Part shown: in pieces, positions 34,117 to 43,385 of the stretch
How positions within the stretch are numbered: the stretch's first letter is position 1
How the letters are laid out: the number at the start of each line of letters is the position of its first letter
Origin: Nocardioides currus
GTDB taxonomy: Bacteria; Actinomycetota; Actinomycetes; Propionibacteriales; Nocardioidaceae
Direction: 5' to 3'
NCBI RefSeq assembly: GCF_003057875.1
Contig: NZ_PYXZ01000008.1
Location: forward strand, 124,001-188,000
Length of the DNA: 64,000 bases
Translations under genes and position numbers: made by a program
The notes under the pieces: generated by a model
What the model saw: the letters and a program-made list of their open reading frames with translations, nothing else
The model's database searches: none
What the model was told of the DNA's origin: nothing

Positions 34117-35622
34117 TCACTTCTTCGCCCGCCACACCCGCTCGAACGGCAGTCGCCAGGCGTGGGGAGCGATGAGCTGGTGGATGGCATTGGGTCCCCA
34201 GGTGCCCGGCGCGTAGGGCTTCACCGGCGGCGGGTTGTCGAGCAGGCCGGCCGAACGGTCCCACAGCGACTCGATGCCCTCGGCGGTCGTGAACAGCGTG
34301 TGGTCGCCGCGCATCGCGTCGAGGATCAGCCGCTCGTAGGCCTCGAGCACGTCACCGGCCGACTCGGTCTCCCCCGTGGAGAACTGCATCGACAGCTTCT
34401 GCAGGCGCATCCCGGGGCCTGGGCGCTTGCCGTAGAACGACAGCGACACCTTCGACTCGTCGGCCAGGTCGAAGGTCAGGTGGTCGGGGCCGGCCGAGCC
34501 GACGCCGCTGTTCTGCGGGAACATCGAGCGCGGCGCCTCGCGGAACGCGATGGAGATGATCCGCTTGCCCTCGGCGAGCTCCTTGCCCGTCCGCAGGTAG
34601 AACGGCACCCCGGCCCAGCGCCAGTTGTCGAGGTGGCAGGCCAGCGCGATGAAGGTCTCGGTGTCGGAGTCGGAGGCGACGCCGGGCAGCTCGGTGTAGC
34701 CGGTGAACTGCCCGCGCACGACGTTCTTGGTCTCGATGGGCAGCAGGGAGCGGAACACCTTGTTCTTCTCTTCCGAGATGGCCCGCGGCTCCAGGGCCGT
34801 CGGCGGCTCCATCGCCACGAACGCGAGCACCTGGAACAGGTGAGTGACGACCATGTCCTTGTAGGCACCGGTCGACTCGTAGAAGTTCGCCCGCTGGTCG
34901 AGGCCGAGCGTCTCGGGGATGTCGATCTGGATGTGGTCGATGAAGTTGCGGTTCCAGATCGGCTCGAAGAGCCCGTTGGCGAAGCGGAACGCCAGGATGT
35001 TCTGCGCGGCCTCCTTGCCGAGGAAGTGGTCGATCCGGAAGACCTGCGACTCCTTGAACGTCTCGTGCACCCGGGCGTTGAGGCTGATCGCGCTCTCCAG
35101 GTCGGTGCCGAACGGCTTCTCCATCACGATCCGCGACCGCTTGACGAGGTCGGCGTCGCGGAGCATCTCGATCACCGGCAGCGCCGCCTTCGGCGGCACG
35201 GACAGGTAGTGCAGGCGGCGTACGTCGCTGCCGAGCTGTCGCTCCGCCTGGCCCACGGCCGCCGCGAGCGCCGCGGGGCCGGCCGACTGCGGGACGTAGA
35301 CCAGGTTGTCGTCGAACTGGTTCCACTGCTCGGCGGTGAGCTTGTGGACGCCGAACTCCTCGATCGCGGTCCGGGCGAACTCGCGGAACTCGACGTCGCC
35401 CATCTCCTCCAGCGAGGTGCCGACGATGCGGATGTCGGGCGCCAGCTCGGAGACGCTGAGGTGGGCCATGCCCGGCAGCAGCTTGCGCCGGGCGAGGTCG
35501 CCGGTGGCCCCGAAGAGCACGATGACGTGGGGATCGATCCGCTCCTGCTGGTAGCGGGAGGACACCCGCGCCTCGGCCGGGTAGGAGATGGTCTGGGGCT
35601 GGGACGGCGGCAGCTCGCTCAC
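34117..35622 (-). CDS. zwf: Glucose-6-phosphate 1-dehydrogenase
   Basis: A 501-residue G6PD catalysing the first step of the oxidative pentose phosphate pathway (glucose 6-phosphate + NADP+ to 6-phosphogluconolactone). The Rossmann start is IVLFGATGDLARRKLLPGM. The active-site segment is RIDHFLGKEAAQN (RIDHYLGK in most families, here Phe for Tyr). The GTG at 35622 was chosen because it places the Rossmann motif about 30 residues in, as usual. No tal, tkt, pgl or opcA genes are adjacent, so this may be a second, stand-alone zwf. It lies upstream of and co-directional with the ROK sugar operon. Confidence 0.95.
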   Translation of the reverse strand: MSELPPSQPQTISYPAEARVSSRYQQERIDPHVIVLFGATGDLARRKLLPGMAHLSVSELAPDIRIVGTSLEEMGDVEFREFARTAIEEFGVHKLTAEQWNQFDDNLVYVPQSAGPAALAAAVGQAERQLGSDVRRLHYLSVPPKAALPVIEMLRDADLVKRSRIVMEKPFGTDLESAISLNARVHETFKESQVFRIDHFLGKEAAQNILAFRFANGLFEPIWNRNFIDHIQIDIPETLGLDQRANFYESTGAYKDMVVTHLFQVLAFVAMEPPTALEPRAISEEKNKVFRSLLPIETKNVVRGQFTGYTELPGVASDSDTETFIALACHLDNWRWAGVPFYLRTGKELAEGKRIISIAFREAPRSMFPQNSGVGSAGPDHLTFDLADESKVSLSFYGKRPGPGMRLQKLSMQFSTGETESAGDVLEAYERLILDAMRGDHTLFTTAEGIESLWDRSAGLLDNPPPVKPYAPGTWGPNAIHQLIAPHAWRLPFERVWRAKK

Positions 35623-35743
35623 GCCTCGATAGTGGCACCGCCTCCCGAGGGTCACCACCCCTGTGGAGGTGGACAACCGTGTCCACGATCGGGCAACGTA
35701 GGGACGCGCTCCACCACGGAGCGGACAAAAAGGAGGCACCACC

Positions 35744-35887
35744 ATGGTCATTCTTGGCCTGATTCTTCTCATCATCGGCCTGGTCATCTCGAACTCGCTG
35801 CTGACCACCATCGGCGCGATCCTGCTGATCGTCGGACTGATCCTGAACTTCGTGCCGATCGGCGGCAGCAGCCGCAGGGTCTTCTAG
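35744..35887 (+). CDS. DUF6131-like small membrane protein
   Basis: A 47-residue, almost entirely hydrophobic protein (opening MVILGLILLIIGLVIS) with two short helices separated by an NSLLTT turn and a basic C-terminus (SSRRVF). It resembles the DUF6131 family of small actinobacterial membrane proteins. The ribosome site AAGGAGG lies 8 nt upstream of the ATG. A strong hairpin terminator (35907-35938) follows the stop, so it is a single-gene unit. Function is unknown; similar mini-proteins are often envelope-stress related (inference). Confidence 0.8.
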   Translation: MVILGLILLIIGLVISNSLLTTIGAILLIVGLILNFVPIGGSSRRVF

Positions 35888-35906
35888 CGCACGCCACCCC
35901 TGCACC

Positions 35907-35938
35907 GCGTGGCCCGTCCCTCCGGGGGCGGGCCACGC
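35907..35938 (+). terminator. Hairpin terminator after the DUF6131 gene
   Basis: A perfect 10-bp stem (GCGTGGCCCG / CGGGCCACGC) closes a loop that can itself pair (TCCC with GGGGG). It begins 20 bp after the stop codon and is followed by a weak T-containing stretch (CATTTCGG), as is usual for high-GC actinobacteria. Confidence 0.75.
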
Positions 35939-36028
35939 CGCATTTCGGCGGCGGGCGTTTCGGCCTGGGATGGTGATGTCCGATATCGACTCGTCGGTCG
36001 TCGGTGCCAGCGGGCAGGATGCGCTCTC

Positions 36029-37345
36029 GTGAGCGAGTCGAGCGTGGAGCGTCCCGGCGTGAGCGAGTTCTGGTCGTCGCTGTCGACCGAGGGCCGGTGG
36101 CTGCTCTCCACCGTCGTCGTCCAGACCCTGGGCCGCGGCCTGACCCTCCCGTTCACGATCATCTACATGAACGAGGTCCGCGGGATCTCGCTCGACCTCG
36201 CCGGCCTCCTGATGGCCTTCATCGCCGTGGTGGCGCTGGCCGTCACCGGCCCGGGCGGCGTGCTGGTCGACCGTGTCGGGGCCCGCCGGATGCTGCTGTT
36301 CTCCACCTCGTGCCAGCTGGTCGGCTGCGTGGTCATCGCCTTCGCCACCACGCCGCTGCTCTTCGCGCTCGGCTTCGCGTTCCTGGGCATCAACTTCGGC
36401 GTCTCGTGGCCGGCCTTCAACGCGCTGGTCGCCGCGGTGACCACCGGCGAGACGCGCCAGCAGTACTTCGGCATCAACTTCGCGCTCATCAACCTCGGCA
36501 TCGGCGTCGGCGGGATCATCGGCGGTTTCTATGCCGACGTCACCGACGCGACCACCTTCACCGTGATCTTCCTGGCCGACGCCGCCTCGATGCTGGTGCC
36601 GATCCTGCTGCTGCTCGGACCGCTGCGACACGTGCAGGGCCTGGCCGAGCGGCCCGCCGACGACGACGCACCCGGCTCCTACCTCGCGATCCTGCGGCAG
36701 CCGGCGGTCGTGTGGCTGACGGCGCTGACCTTCCTGGGGACGTTCGTCGGCTACGGCCAGATCGAGGCCGGGCTGCCGGCGTTCGCGCGGTCGGTCAACG
36801 AGGTGTCGACGCGCGTCATCGGGTTCGGGTTCGCGGTCAACACCGCCACGATCGTACTGCTGCAGTTCGTCGTGCTGCGGAGGATCAGCGGGCGGCGCCG
36901 CACGCGCGTGCTCGTCGTGATGACCGCCCTGTGGGCCGTGGCGTGGCTGACCCTCGGGCTGACCGGCGTGGTCGCCGGCACCCTCGCCGCGGCGATCGGG
37001 GTGCTCGCGTTCAACGGCGTCTTCGCGCTCGGCGAGACCCTGCTGCAGCCGACGATCCCGGCGATCACCAACGACATGGCCCCCGACCACCTGAGGGGCC
37101 GCTACAACGCCATCAGCGCCGGCGCCTTCCAGGCCGGCACGATCCTGGGCCCGGTCGTCGCCGGCGTGATGATCGACCACGGCTGGTCGTGGGCCTTCAT
37201 CGCGATGATCGTCGCCGGCTGCTCGGCGATGGCCGTGCTCGCGCTCGTCGTCGAGCGGCTGATCACCCCCGCCGTCAACGGGATCGCCGGTCCCGCCGCG
37301 CCGCTGACCGACCCTGCGACCGGCGAGCAGGTCGTCGCCGACTGA
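36029..37345 (+). CDS. MFS transporter
   Basis: A 438-residue major facilitator superfamily transporter with about 12 membrane helices. It has the loop 2-3 motif GGVLVDRVGARRMLLFS and a second-half equivalent (MAPDHLRGRYNAI). It looks like the MdtH/YfcJ-type single-subunit drug or metabolite exporters. The GTG at 36029 was chosen; a GTG at 36059 would remove ten residues of a non-hydrophobic N-terminus. It ends 6 bp before the convergent trpF gene. Substrate unknown. Confidence 0.88.
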   Translation: MSESSVERPGVSEFWSSLSTEGRWLLSTVVVQTLGRGLTLPFTIIYMNEVRGISLDLAGLLMAFIAVVALAVTGPGGVLVDRVGARRMLLFSTSCQLVGCVVIAFATTPLLFALGFAFLGINFGVSWPAFNALVAAVTTGETRQQYFGINFALINLGIGVGGIIGGFYADVTDATTFTVIFLADAASMLVPILLLLGPLRHVQGLAERPADDDAPGSYLAILRQPAVVWLTALTFLGTFVGYGQIEAGLPAFARSVNEVSTRVIGFGFAVNTATIVLLQFVVLRRISGRRRTRVLVVMTALWAVAWLTLGLTGVVAGTLAAAIGVLAFNGVFALGETLLQPTIPAITNDMAPDHLRGRYNAISAGAFQAGTILGPVVAGVMIDHGWSWAFIAMIVAGCSAMAVLALVVERLITPAVNGIAGPAAPLTDPATGEQVVAD

Positions 37346-37351
37346 GGGCTG

Positions 37352-37957
37352 TCAGCCGGCCGAGCGTGCGGCGGCCACGAAGGCCCTGATGGCGTCGTGG
37401 TCCTTGACCCCGCGGGCGCCCTCGACCCCGCTCGACACGTCGACGCCCCAGGGCGCGGCGAGGTGGATCGCCTCCGCGACGTTGTCCGGGCGCAGGCCGC
37501 CCGCCAGCAGCCAGTCGCCGTCGGGTCGCCGCGCCGCGAGGGCGCCGAGGTCCCACCGCTCCCCCGATCCCGCCCGGGGCGCGTCGAGCAGCAGCAGCTC
37601 CTCGTCCCAGGCCCCGACGTGGAGGTCGGTGTCGTCGCGCAGCGACGTCGCCCGCCACACGCGGCCGAAGTCTCGGTGCGCCTGCGCGAAGTCGTCGCGG
37701 GTGTAGCCGCCGTGGAGCTGGAGGACGTCCACGCCGACCCGGTGCGCCGCCGCGACCGCCTGCGCGACCGGCAGGTCGCTGACCACCAGCGCGGTCACAA
37801 CCTCGCCGCGCACCGAGTCGACGATGGTGGAGGCGGCCTCGACAGGCAGGTCGCGCGGGCTGCCCTCGCTCATCACGACGCCGACCGCGTCGGCCCCGGC
37901 GTCGACCGCCACCCGCGCCGAGTCGACGGTGTCCAGCCCGCAGACCTTGACGAACAT
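37352..37957 (-). CDS. trpF: Phosphoribosylanthranilate isomerase
   Basis: A 201-residue (beta/alpha)8 enzyme converting phosphoribosylanthranilate to CdRP in tryptophan synthesis. The catalytic cysteine is in VKVCGLDTVDSARVAVDAGA, and the catalytic aspartate in LLLLDAPRAGSGE. LAGGLRPDNVAEAI and DVSSGVEGARGVKD form the phosphate site. The ATG at 37957 overlaps the stop of the M48 protease gene by one base (TGATG). Many actinobacteria lack trpF because PriA serves both His and Trp pathways, so a stand-alone copy here, away from other trp genes, is unusual. Confidence 0.88.
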   Translation of the reverse strand: MFVKVCGLDTVDSARVAVDAGADAVGVVMSEGSPRDLPVEAASTIVDSVRGEVVTALVVSDLPVAQAVAAAHRVGVDVLQLHGGYTRDDFAQAHRDFGRVWRATSLRDDTDLHVGAWDEELLLLDAPRAGSGERWDLGALAARRPDGDWLLAGGLRPDNVAEAIHLAAPWGVDVSSGVEGARGVKDHDAIRAFVAAARSAG

Positions 37958-38973
37958 CACTCGGTCCCGCGGGAGCCGAACTTCTCGTCGATCCACAGCT
38001 TGGCCGACCCCATGAACCCGGCGACGTCGTGCACCATCCGCCCGAGGGCGTCCTGGGTGTTGGCGAAGGCCGTCGAATAGCTCTTGGCGGCGTCCTGGGC
38101 GGCGTCGCTGACCTTCGCCTCGGCGTCGTCCTCGCGGCGGGGGTAGGTGCCGCGCAGGATCGCGGTGTAGTCGCCCGACTCGGTCCAGCGCCGCAGCTCG
38201 GCGGCCCGGACCACGTTGAAGGGGTGCGTCCGGTTCTCGACCAGGAACATCTTGAGCACCGAGTCACGCAGGTCCTCGGTCTCCTCGTACTCGGAGGCCT
38301 GGGCGAAGAACGAGGTGATGTCGAGGTCGTCGAGGTGCCCGCCGCTGGCCAGCTTCATGTGGACGCGGGTCGCGACGGCCGGGTCCTGGGTCGCCAGCAG
38401 CCCGGCCCGGTCGGCCGACAGCTCCGACTTGCGCGACCACTCCCGCAGCGCGGCGATGAGCGCGCGGATCCCGAGCGCGCCGCCCGGCAGGGCGTAGAAG
38501 ATCCCGCTGACGTTGAGCAGCCGGTGCAGCAGCGTGTGGTAGACGGCGTGACCGCTCAGGGCGTGCCCGAGCTCGTGCGCGATGACGAACCGCAGCTCCT
38601 CGTCGTCGAGCAGGTCGACCATGCCGGAGTTGATGACGATGACGGGCTTGTTCATGCCGATCGTCTCGGCGTTGAACGCGGGACTGGCCCGGACGTAGAG
38701 CTCCGGCAGGTCGGTCGCGTCGAGGGTGGCCCCGACGTCGGCGAGCAGGTGGTGGAGCCGGGTGAACTGCCGCTCGTCGGCCTTGACCGCCGACCCGAGG
38801 AGCAGCAGCCGCCACTGGCGCTCGTTGACCAGCCCGTTCAGGGTCTTCAGGACGGTGTCGAAGCCCTTGAGCTTGCGCAGCGCGACCAGCGCGCCACGGT
38901 CCGCCGGGTGCTCCCACGCCCGGGAGCTGATGCTCGTGAGACGGACACGGGACCTGGTCACGTTCTTGGCCAT
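37957..38973 (-). CDS. M48 family zinc metallopeptidase
   Basis: A 338-residue peptidase with the M48 zinc motif VIAHELGHALSGHAV (HExxH) and the third ligand in KSELSADRAGLLA. It lacks the four strong helices of classical HtpX and has only a weak hydrophobic segment around VSGIFYALPGGALGI, so it may be cytoplasmic or peripheral. Such proteins are common in actinobacteria and are thought to act in protein quality control. It is translationally coupled to trpF. Confidence 0.9.
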   Translation of the reverse strand: MAKNVTRSRVRLTSISSRAWEHPADRGALVALRKLKGFDTVLKTLNGLVNERQWRLLLLGSAVKADERQFTRLHHLLADVGATLDATDLPELYVRASPAFNAETIGMNKPVIVINSGMVDLLDDEELRFVIAHELGHALSGHAVYHTLLHRLLNVSGIFYALPGGALGIRALIAALREWSRKSELSADRAGLLATQDPAVATRVHMKLASGGHLDDLDITSFFAQASEYEETEDLRDSVLKMFLVENRTHPFNVVRAAELRRWTESGDYTAILRGTYPRREDDAEAKVSDAAQDAAKSYSTAFANTQDALGRMVHDVAGFMGSAKLWIDEKFGSRGTE

Positions 38974-39013
38974 GCCGGGATCCTTGCACGGCGCTCCGAG
39001 CGCCGGAGGAGAA

Positions 39014-40681
39014 TCAGCCCTCCGTCATCGGGATCCGCACACCTCGCTCGGCCGCGACCTCGGCGGCGCGGTCGTAGCCCGCGTCGACGTGGCGGATGAC
39101 GCCCATGCCCGGGTCGTTGGTGAGCACGCGCTCGATCTTCTCGGCCGCCAGCGGCGTACCGTCCGCGACACAGACCTGTCCGGCGTGGATCGAGCGACCC
39201 ATCCCGACGCCGCCGCCGTGGTGGATCGAGACCCAGGTGGCGCCGGACGCGGTGTTGACGAGCGCGTTGAGCAGCGCCCAGTCGGCGATGGCGTCCGAGC
39301 CGTCCTTCATCGCCTCGGTCTCGCGGTACGGCGAGGCGACCGACCCGCAGTCGAGGTGGTCGCGGCCGATGACGACCGGGGCCGTGAGCTCGCCGCTGGC
39401 GACCATCTCGTTGAACTTCAGCCCCGCGAGGTGGCGCTCGCCCTGGCCGAGCCAGCAGATGCGGGCGGGGAGCCCCTGGAACGAGACCCGCTCGCCGGCC
39501 ATCGTGATCCACTTGTGCAGGCGCTCGTTGTCGGGGAACAGCTCGAGGATGGCGCGGTCGGTGGCGGCGATGTCGGCGGGGTCGCCGGACAGGGCGGCCC
39601 AGCGGAACGGGCCCTTGCCCTCGCAGAACAGGGGGCGGATGTAAGCGGGCACGAAGCCGGGGAAGTCGAAGGCGCGGTCGAAGCCGCCCTTGCGGGCCTC
39701 GTCACGGATCGAGTTGCCGTAGTCGAAGACCTCGGCGCCGGCGTCCATGAAGCCGACCATCGCGGCGACGTGGGCGGCCATGGCGGACTGCGCGGCCTTG
39801 GTGAAGCCGACGGGGTCGGCCTCGCGCTGGGCCTGCCACTCCTCGAACGGCACGCCGACGGGGAGGTAGAACAGCGGGTCGTGGGCCGAGGTCTGGTCGG
39901 TGACGACGTCGATCGGCGCGCCCTGCTCGAGCAGCGCCGGCACCATCTCGGCGGCGTTGCCGAGCACGCCGATCGAGAGCGGGCGACGCTCGTCACGCGC
40001 CTCGATCGCCATCGCGACGGCCTCCTCCAGCGAGGCGGCCTGCACGTCGAGGAAGCGGTGCTCGATGCGGCGCTCGATGCGCGACTGGTCGCACTCGATG
40101 CAGATGGCGACGCCGTCGTTCATGGTGACCGCGAGCGGCTGCGCGCCGCCCATGCCGCCGAGACCGGCGGTCAGCGTGATGGTGCCGGCGAGCGTGCCGC
40201 CGAACTTCTTGTCGGCGACGGCCGCGAAGGTCTCGAAGGTGCCCTGCAGGATCCCCTGCGTGCCGATGTAGATCCAGGAGCCGGCCGTCATCTGGCCGTA
40301 CATCGTCAGGCCGAGGTCCTCGAGGCGGCGGAACTCCTCCCAGTTGGCCCAGTCGCCGACGAGGTTGGAGTTGGCGATCAGCACGCGCGGCGCCCACGCG
40401 TGGGTGCGCATCACCCCGACCGGCTTGCCCGACTGCACGAGCATCGTCTCGTCGTCCTCGAGGTCGCGCAGCGTGCGCACCAGGGCGTCGTACGCCTCCC
40501 AGCTGCGGGCCGCCTTGCCGGTGCCGCCGTAGACGACGAGGTCCTCGGGCCGCTCGGCGTTGGCCGGGTCGAGGTTGTTCATCAGCATCCGCAGCGGGGC
40601 CTCGGTCTGCCACGACTTCGCGGTCAGCTCGGTGCCGGTGGCGGCGTGGATGGGCAGGCGGGGGTTGGTCGAGTCGTTCAC
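39014..40681 (-). CDS. hutU: Urocanate hydratase
   Basis: HutU hydrates urocanate to 4-imidazolone-5-propanoate using tightly bound NAD+. At 555 residues it matches the family length. Conserved blocks include [36 protein letters not shown] (NAD site), [47 protein letters not shown] and [19 protein letters not shown]. The GTG start at 40681 overlaps the stop of the NTF2-like gene by 4 bp. It is the last gene of hutH-NTF2-hutU; hutI and hutF lie in a second operon about 27 kb away. Confidence 0.97.
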   Translation of the reverse strand: MNDSTNPRLPIHAATGTELTAKSWQTEAPLRMLMNNLDPANAERPEDLVVYGGTGKAARSWEAYDALVRTLRDLEDDETMLVQSGKPVGVMRTHAWAPRVLIANSNLVGDWANWEEFRRLEDLGLTMYGQMTAGSWIYIGTQGILQGTFETFAAVADKKFGGTLAGTITLTAGLGGMGGAQPLAVTMNDGVAICIECDQSRIERRIEHRFLDVQAASLEEAVAMAIEARDERRPLSIGVLGNAAEMVPALLEQGAPIDVVTDQTSAHDPLFYLPVGVPFEEWQAQREADPVGFTKAAQSAMAAHVAAMVGFMDAGAEVFDYGNSIRDEARKGGFDRAFDFPGFVPAYIRPLFCEGKGPFRWAALSGDPADIAATDRAILELFPDNERLHKWITMAGERVSFQGLPARICWLGQGERHLAGLKFNEMVASGELTAPVVIGRDHLDCGSVASPYRETEAMKDGSDAIADWALLNALVNTASGATWVSIHHGGGVGMGRSIHAGQVCVADGTPLAAEKIERVLTNDPGMGVIRHVDAGYDRAAEVAAERGVRIPMTEG

Positions 40682-41037
40682 TGGTTCTCCTCGGGAGCAG
40701 GGATGTCGTCGGTCCACACCTCGACGAGCTCGGTGATCAGGCCGTCGACGACGGTCAGGAAGCTGGCGACGTAGAAGGCGACGTCGTCGTTGAAGACGTG
40801 CGAGCGGAGGACGGCGCGGTCGCCGGCCACGACGAGGTCCTCCGGGACGAACCGCACCAGGGCGGGGTAGTCGGCGTTGTACGCGACCCACTCGTCGCGT
40901 GTGAAGGCCTTGCCGTCGTGCCGGTAGTCGCCACGGAAGTCGGCGGCCAGGAGGGCGGCGAGCTCGTCCCAGTCGCGCTGGTCGATGCGTCGGGCGAAGT
41001 CGCGCGCGACCTGCTCGACGCTCGCGGGGGTGCTCAC
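40678..41037 (-). CDS. NTF2-like (SnoaL) protein in the hut operon
   Basis: A 119-residue NTF2/SnoaL-fold protein. An N-terminal helix ([20 protein letters not shown]) is followed by a cone-shaped beta sheet ending in [11 protein letters not shown]. The fold binds small molecules or catalyses isomerisation and hydration in a buried pocket. It is embedded between hutH and hutU with 4-bp GTGA overlaps on both sides, so it is made together with the histidine-degrading enzymes. Its role in the pathway is not known; possibilities are metabolite binding or shielding of a reactive intermediate. Confidence 0.85.
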   Translation of the reverse strand: MSTPASVEQVARDFARRIDQRDWDELAALLAADFRGDYRHDGKAFTRDEWVAYNADYPALVRFVPEDLVVAGDRAVLRSHVFNDDVAFYVASFLTVVDGLITELVEVWTDDIPAPEENQ

Positions 41038-42593
41038 GCGAGCTCCCCGACCACCGACTCGGCGGCGGCGAGGACGGCTCCGGAGGCGACGAGCTGGACG
41101 GCGGTCTCGATCTCGGGCGAGAGGTGCCGGTCGGGACCGGGACCCTCGATGCCCGCCTCGCGCAGCGCGGCCACGACCGCGGCGGTCGCCGGCGACGGCG
41201 TCAGCGGGGCGCGCATGTCGAGCGCGCGGGCGGCGGTCAGCACCTCGATCGCGACGACGCGCGTGAGCCCGTCGACCGAGCGGCGCAGCTTGCGGGCCGC
41301 CGACCAGCCCATGGAGACGTGGTCCTCCTGCATCGCGCTCGAGGGGATCGAGTCGACCGAGGCCGGGTTGGCGAGCCGCTTGAGCTCGGAGACGATCGCG
41401 GCCTGGGTGTACTGCGCGATCATGTGGCCCGAGTCGACGCCGGGGTCGTCGGCGAGGAACGGGTTGAGCCCGTGGCTGCGGGTCTTGTCCAGGAACCGGT
41501 CCGTACGCCGCTCGCTGATCGAGGCCACGTCGGCGGCGACGATCGCCAGGAAGTCCAGGACGTAGGCGACCGGGGCGCCGTGAAAGTTGCCGTTGGACTC
41601 GACGCGACCCTCGTCGGCCAGCACCACCGGGTTGTCGACGGCCGAGGCGAGCTCGCGACCGGCCACCACCGCGGCGTACTCGACCGTGTCGCGGGCGGCG
41701 CCGTGCACCTGCGGCGAGCAGCGCAGCGAGTAGGCGTCCTGCACGCGGTTGCAGTCGCCCGTGCGGTGCGAGGCGACGATGGCGGAGTCGGCCATCAGCG
41801 AGGTCAGGTTGGCGGCGGACTGCGCCTGCCCGGGGTGCGGGCGGATCGCGTGGAGCTCGGCGGCGAACACCCGGTCGGTGCCGAGCTGGCCCTCGACGCT
41901 CATGGCGGCGGCGATGTCGGCGGTCCGGAGCAGCATGCGCAGGTCGCTGATCGCCATCACCAGCATCCCGAGCATGCCGTCGGTGCCGTTGATCAGCGCG
42001 AGACCCTCCTTGGCGGCCAGCTCGACCGGAGTCAGTCCGGCGTCGGCGAGCGCCTCGGCGGCCGGCACCAGCTCGCCGGCCGCGTTGCGCACCGAGCCCT
42101 CGCCCATCAGCGCGAGGGCGCAGTGCGAGAGCGGCGCGAGGTCGCCGGAGCAGCCGAGCGAGCCGTACTCGTGCACGACCGGCGTGATGTCGTGGGTGAG
42201 CAGGTCGGCGAGGAGCTGGGCGGTCTCGCGGCGTACGCCCGTGTGGCCCGTCGCCAAGGTCGAGAGCCGGAGCAGCATCAGCCCGCGCGTCACCTCGCGC
42301 TCGACCTCCGGGCCGGAGCCGGCGGCGTGTGAGCGCACCAGCGACTTCTGCAGCTGCGCCCGCATCTCGGTGGGGATGTGCCGGGTCGCGAGGGCGCCGA
42401 AGCCGGTCGAGATGCCGTACGCCGGGGTCTCGGCGGCGGCGAGCACGTCGACCACCTCCCGCGCCCGGTCGATGGCGGCCAGGGCGTCGTCGCCCAGGGT
42501 GACGGTGGCCCCGTCGCGAGTGACGGCGATGAGCTCGTCGAAGGTGACCGGGCCGGTGCCGACGATGACGGGAGCGAGTGACATGTCGCTCAT
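41034..42593 (-). CDS. hutH: Histidine ammonia-lyase
   Basis: HutH deaminates L-histidine to urocanate and ammonia, the entry step of the pathway. The 519-residue protein contains the MIO prosthetic-group region [14 protein letters not shown], where the cofactor forms from three consecutive residues. Here they read Cys-Ser-Gly rather than the commoner Ala-Ser-Gly. Other conserved parts are SFSEN-like [10 protein letters not shown] and [15 protein letters not shown]. The ATG at 42593 has GGGAG 6 nt upstream. An operator-like palindrome lies 46 bp upstream (42639-42658), and the gene overlaps the NTF2-like gene by 4 bp. Confidence 0.96.
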   Translation of the reverse strand: MSDMSLAPVIVGTGPVTFDELIAVTRDGATVTLGDDALAAIDRAREVVDVLAAAETPAYGISTGFGALATRHIPTEMRAQLQKSLVRSHAAGSGPEVEREVTRGLMLLRLSTLATGHTGVRRETAQLLADLLTHDITPVVHEYGSLGCSGDLAPLSHCALALMGEGSVRNAAGELVPAAEALADAGLTPVELAAKEGLALINGTDGMLGMLVMAISDLRMLLRTADIAAAMSVEGQLGTDRVFAAELHAIRPHPGQAQSAANLTSLMADSAIVASHRTGDCNRVQDAYSLRCSPQVHGAARDTVEYAAVVAGRELASAVDNPVVLADEGRVESNGNFHGAPVAYVLDFLAIVAADVASISERRTDRFLDKTRSHGLNPFLADDPGVDSGHMIAQYTQAAIVSELKRLANPASVDSIPSSAMQEDHVSMGWSAARKLRRSVDGLTRVVAIEVLTAARALDMRAPLTPSPATAAVVAALREAGIEGPGPDRHLSPEIETAVQLVASGAVLAAAESVVGELA

Positions 42594-42638
42594 CCAACTC
42601 CCGGGGAGCACCCTGCACCACCCACTCCTCCACGCTGC

Positions 42639-42658
42639 GTGTCTCGGATGCGAGACAC
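42639..42658. promoter_or_regulatory. hut operator 2 (20-bp palindrome)
   Basis: GTGTCTCGGATGCGAGACAC is an 8-bp perfect inverted repeat with a 4-bp spacer. Its central 16 bases differ by one base from the palindrome in front of the other hut operon (14916-14931). It sits between divergent hutH and the 42706 gene, so one bound regulator could control hutH-NTF2-hutU and the membrane protein-IclR pair together. Confidence 0.75.
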
Positions 42659-42705
42659 CCCGAGGGAGGTGGCGTATGGACGGGCCGCGCCCCTAGGTTG
42701 GATTG

Positions 42706-43383
42706 ATGACCACCTCGCAGATCGTCTGGACCATCGTCATCGTCGTGCTCGTGCTGGCGATCGCCGGCGTCGTCGTCGCCTCGATGCGCAAGCGCAACCG
42801 GGAGGACAACGCCGCGAGGGCGCAGGAGCTGCGGCGCGACGCCGACACCCGCGCCGCCGGCCTGCCGGACGCGCAGGCGCAGGCGGAGCAGGCGGAGGCC
42901 CGCGCCGAGAAGGCCCGCGCCGAGGCGGCCCGCGCCGAGGAGGAGGCCGCCGTGGCCCGCACCGAGGTCGACCAGCAGCAGGCCCAGCACGAGGACCAGA
43001 TCCGCGCCGCCGACCGCCTCGACCCGAACGTCGACCACCGCGCCGAGGACTACACCCCGGCCGCGGCCACCCCGGCCGGCCCCTCGGACATCCCGGCCGA
43101 CCCGGCCTACGCCGACCCGACCACGGGCCGCGCCACGCCCGGAGCGGCGACCACGCCGAGCCGCGCCGACGACGGCGGGCCCGACACGATCCTCGACGCC
43201 GACGACCACGCCGCGGACTCCCGGGCCACGGACGACCGCACGCTCGACGACCGCACCACCGAGACCGACACCCGCCCCGACGGCACCTCGGTGACCCTCG
43301 GCTCCGAGGACGGCACCACGACCGACACCACGACCGACACGACCGACACGACCGACACGACCGGTGGCACCCACCGGGCCTGA
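42706..43383 (+). CDS. Single-pass membrane protein with coiled-coil and Thr/Asp-rich tail
   Basis: A 225-residue protein. One N-terminal membrane helix (IVWTIVIVVLVLAIAGVVVAS) is followed by a basic stop-transfer. A coiled-coil-like Ala/Glu/Arg segment follows (approximately residues 35-90, with repeats such as AEQAEARAEKARAEAARAEE). The long disordered acidic tail ends in a Thr-Asp-Thr microsatellite. It starts at ATG 42706 (an in-frame TTG precedes it) and ends 2 bp before the IclR gene. Function unknown; a structural or scaffolding role at the membrane is a guess. Confidence 0.75.
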   Translation: MTTSQIVWTIVIVVLVLAIAGVVVASMRKRNREDNAARAQELRRDADTRAAGLPDAQAQAEQAEARAEKARAEAARAEEEAAVARTEVDQQQAQHEDQIRAADRLDPNVDHRAEDYTPAAATPAGPSDIPADPAYADPTTGRATPGAATTPSRADDGGPDTILDADDHAADSRATDDRTLDDRTTETDTRPDGTSVTLGSEDGTTTDTTTDTTDTTDTTGGTHRA

Positions 43384-43385
43384 GC

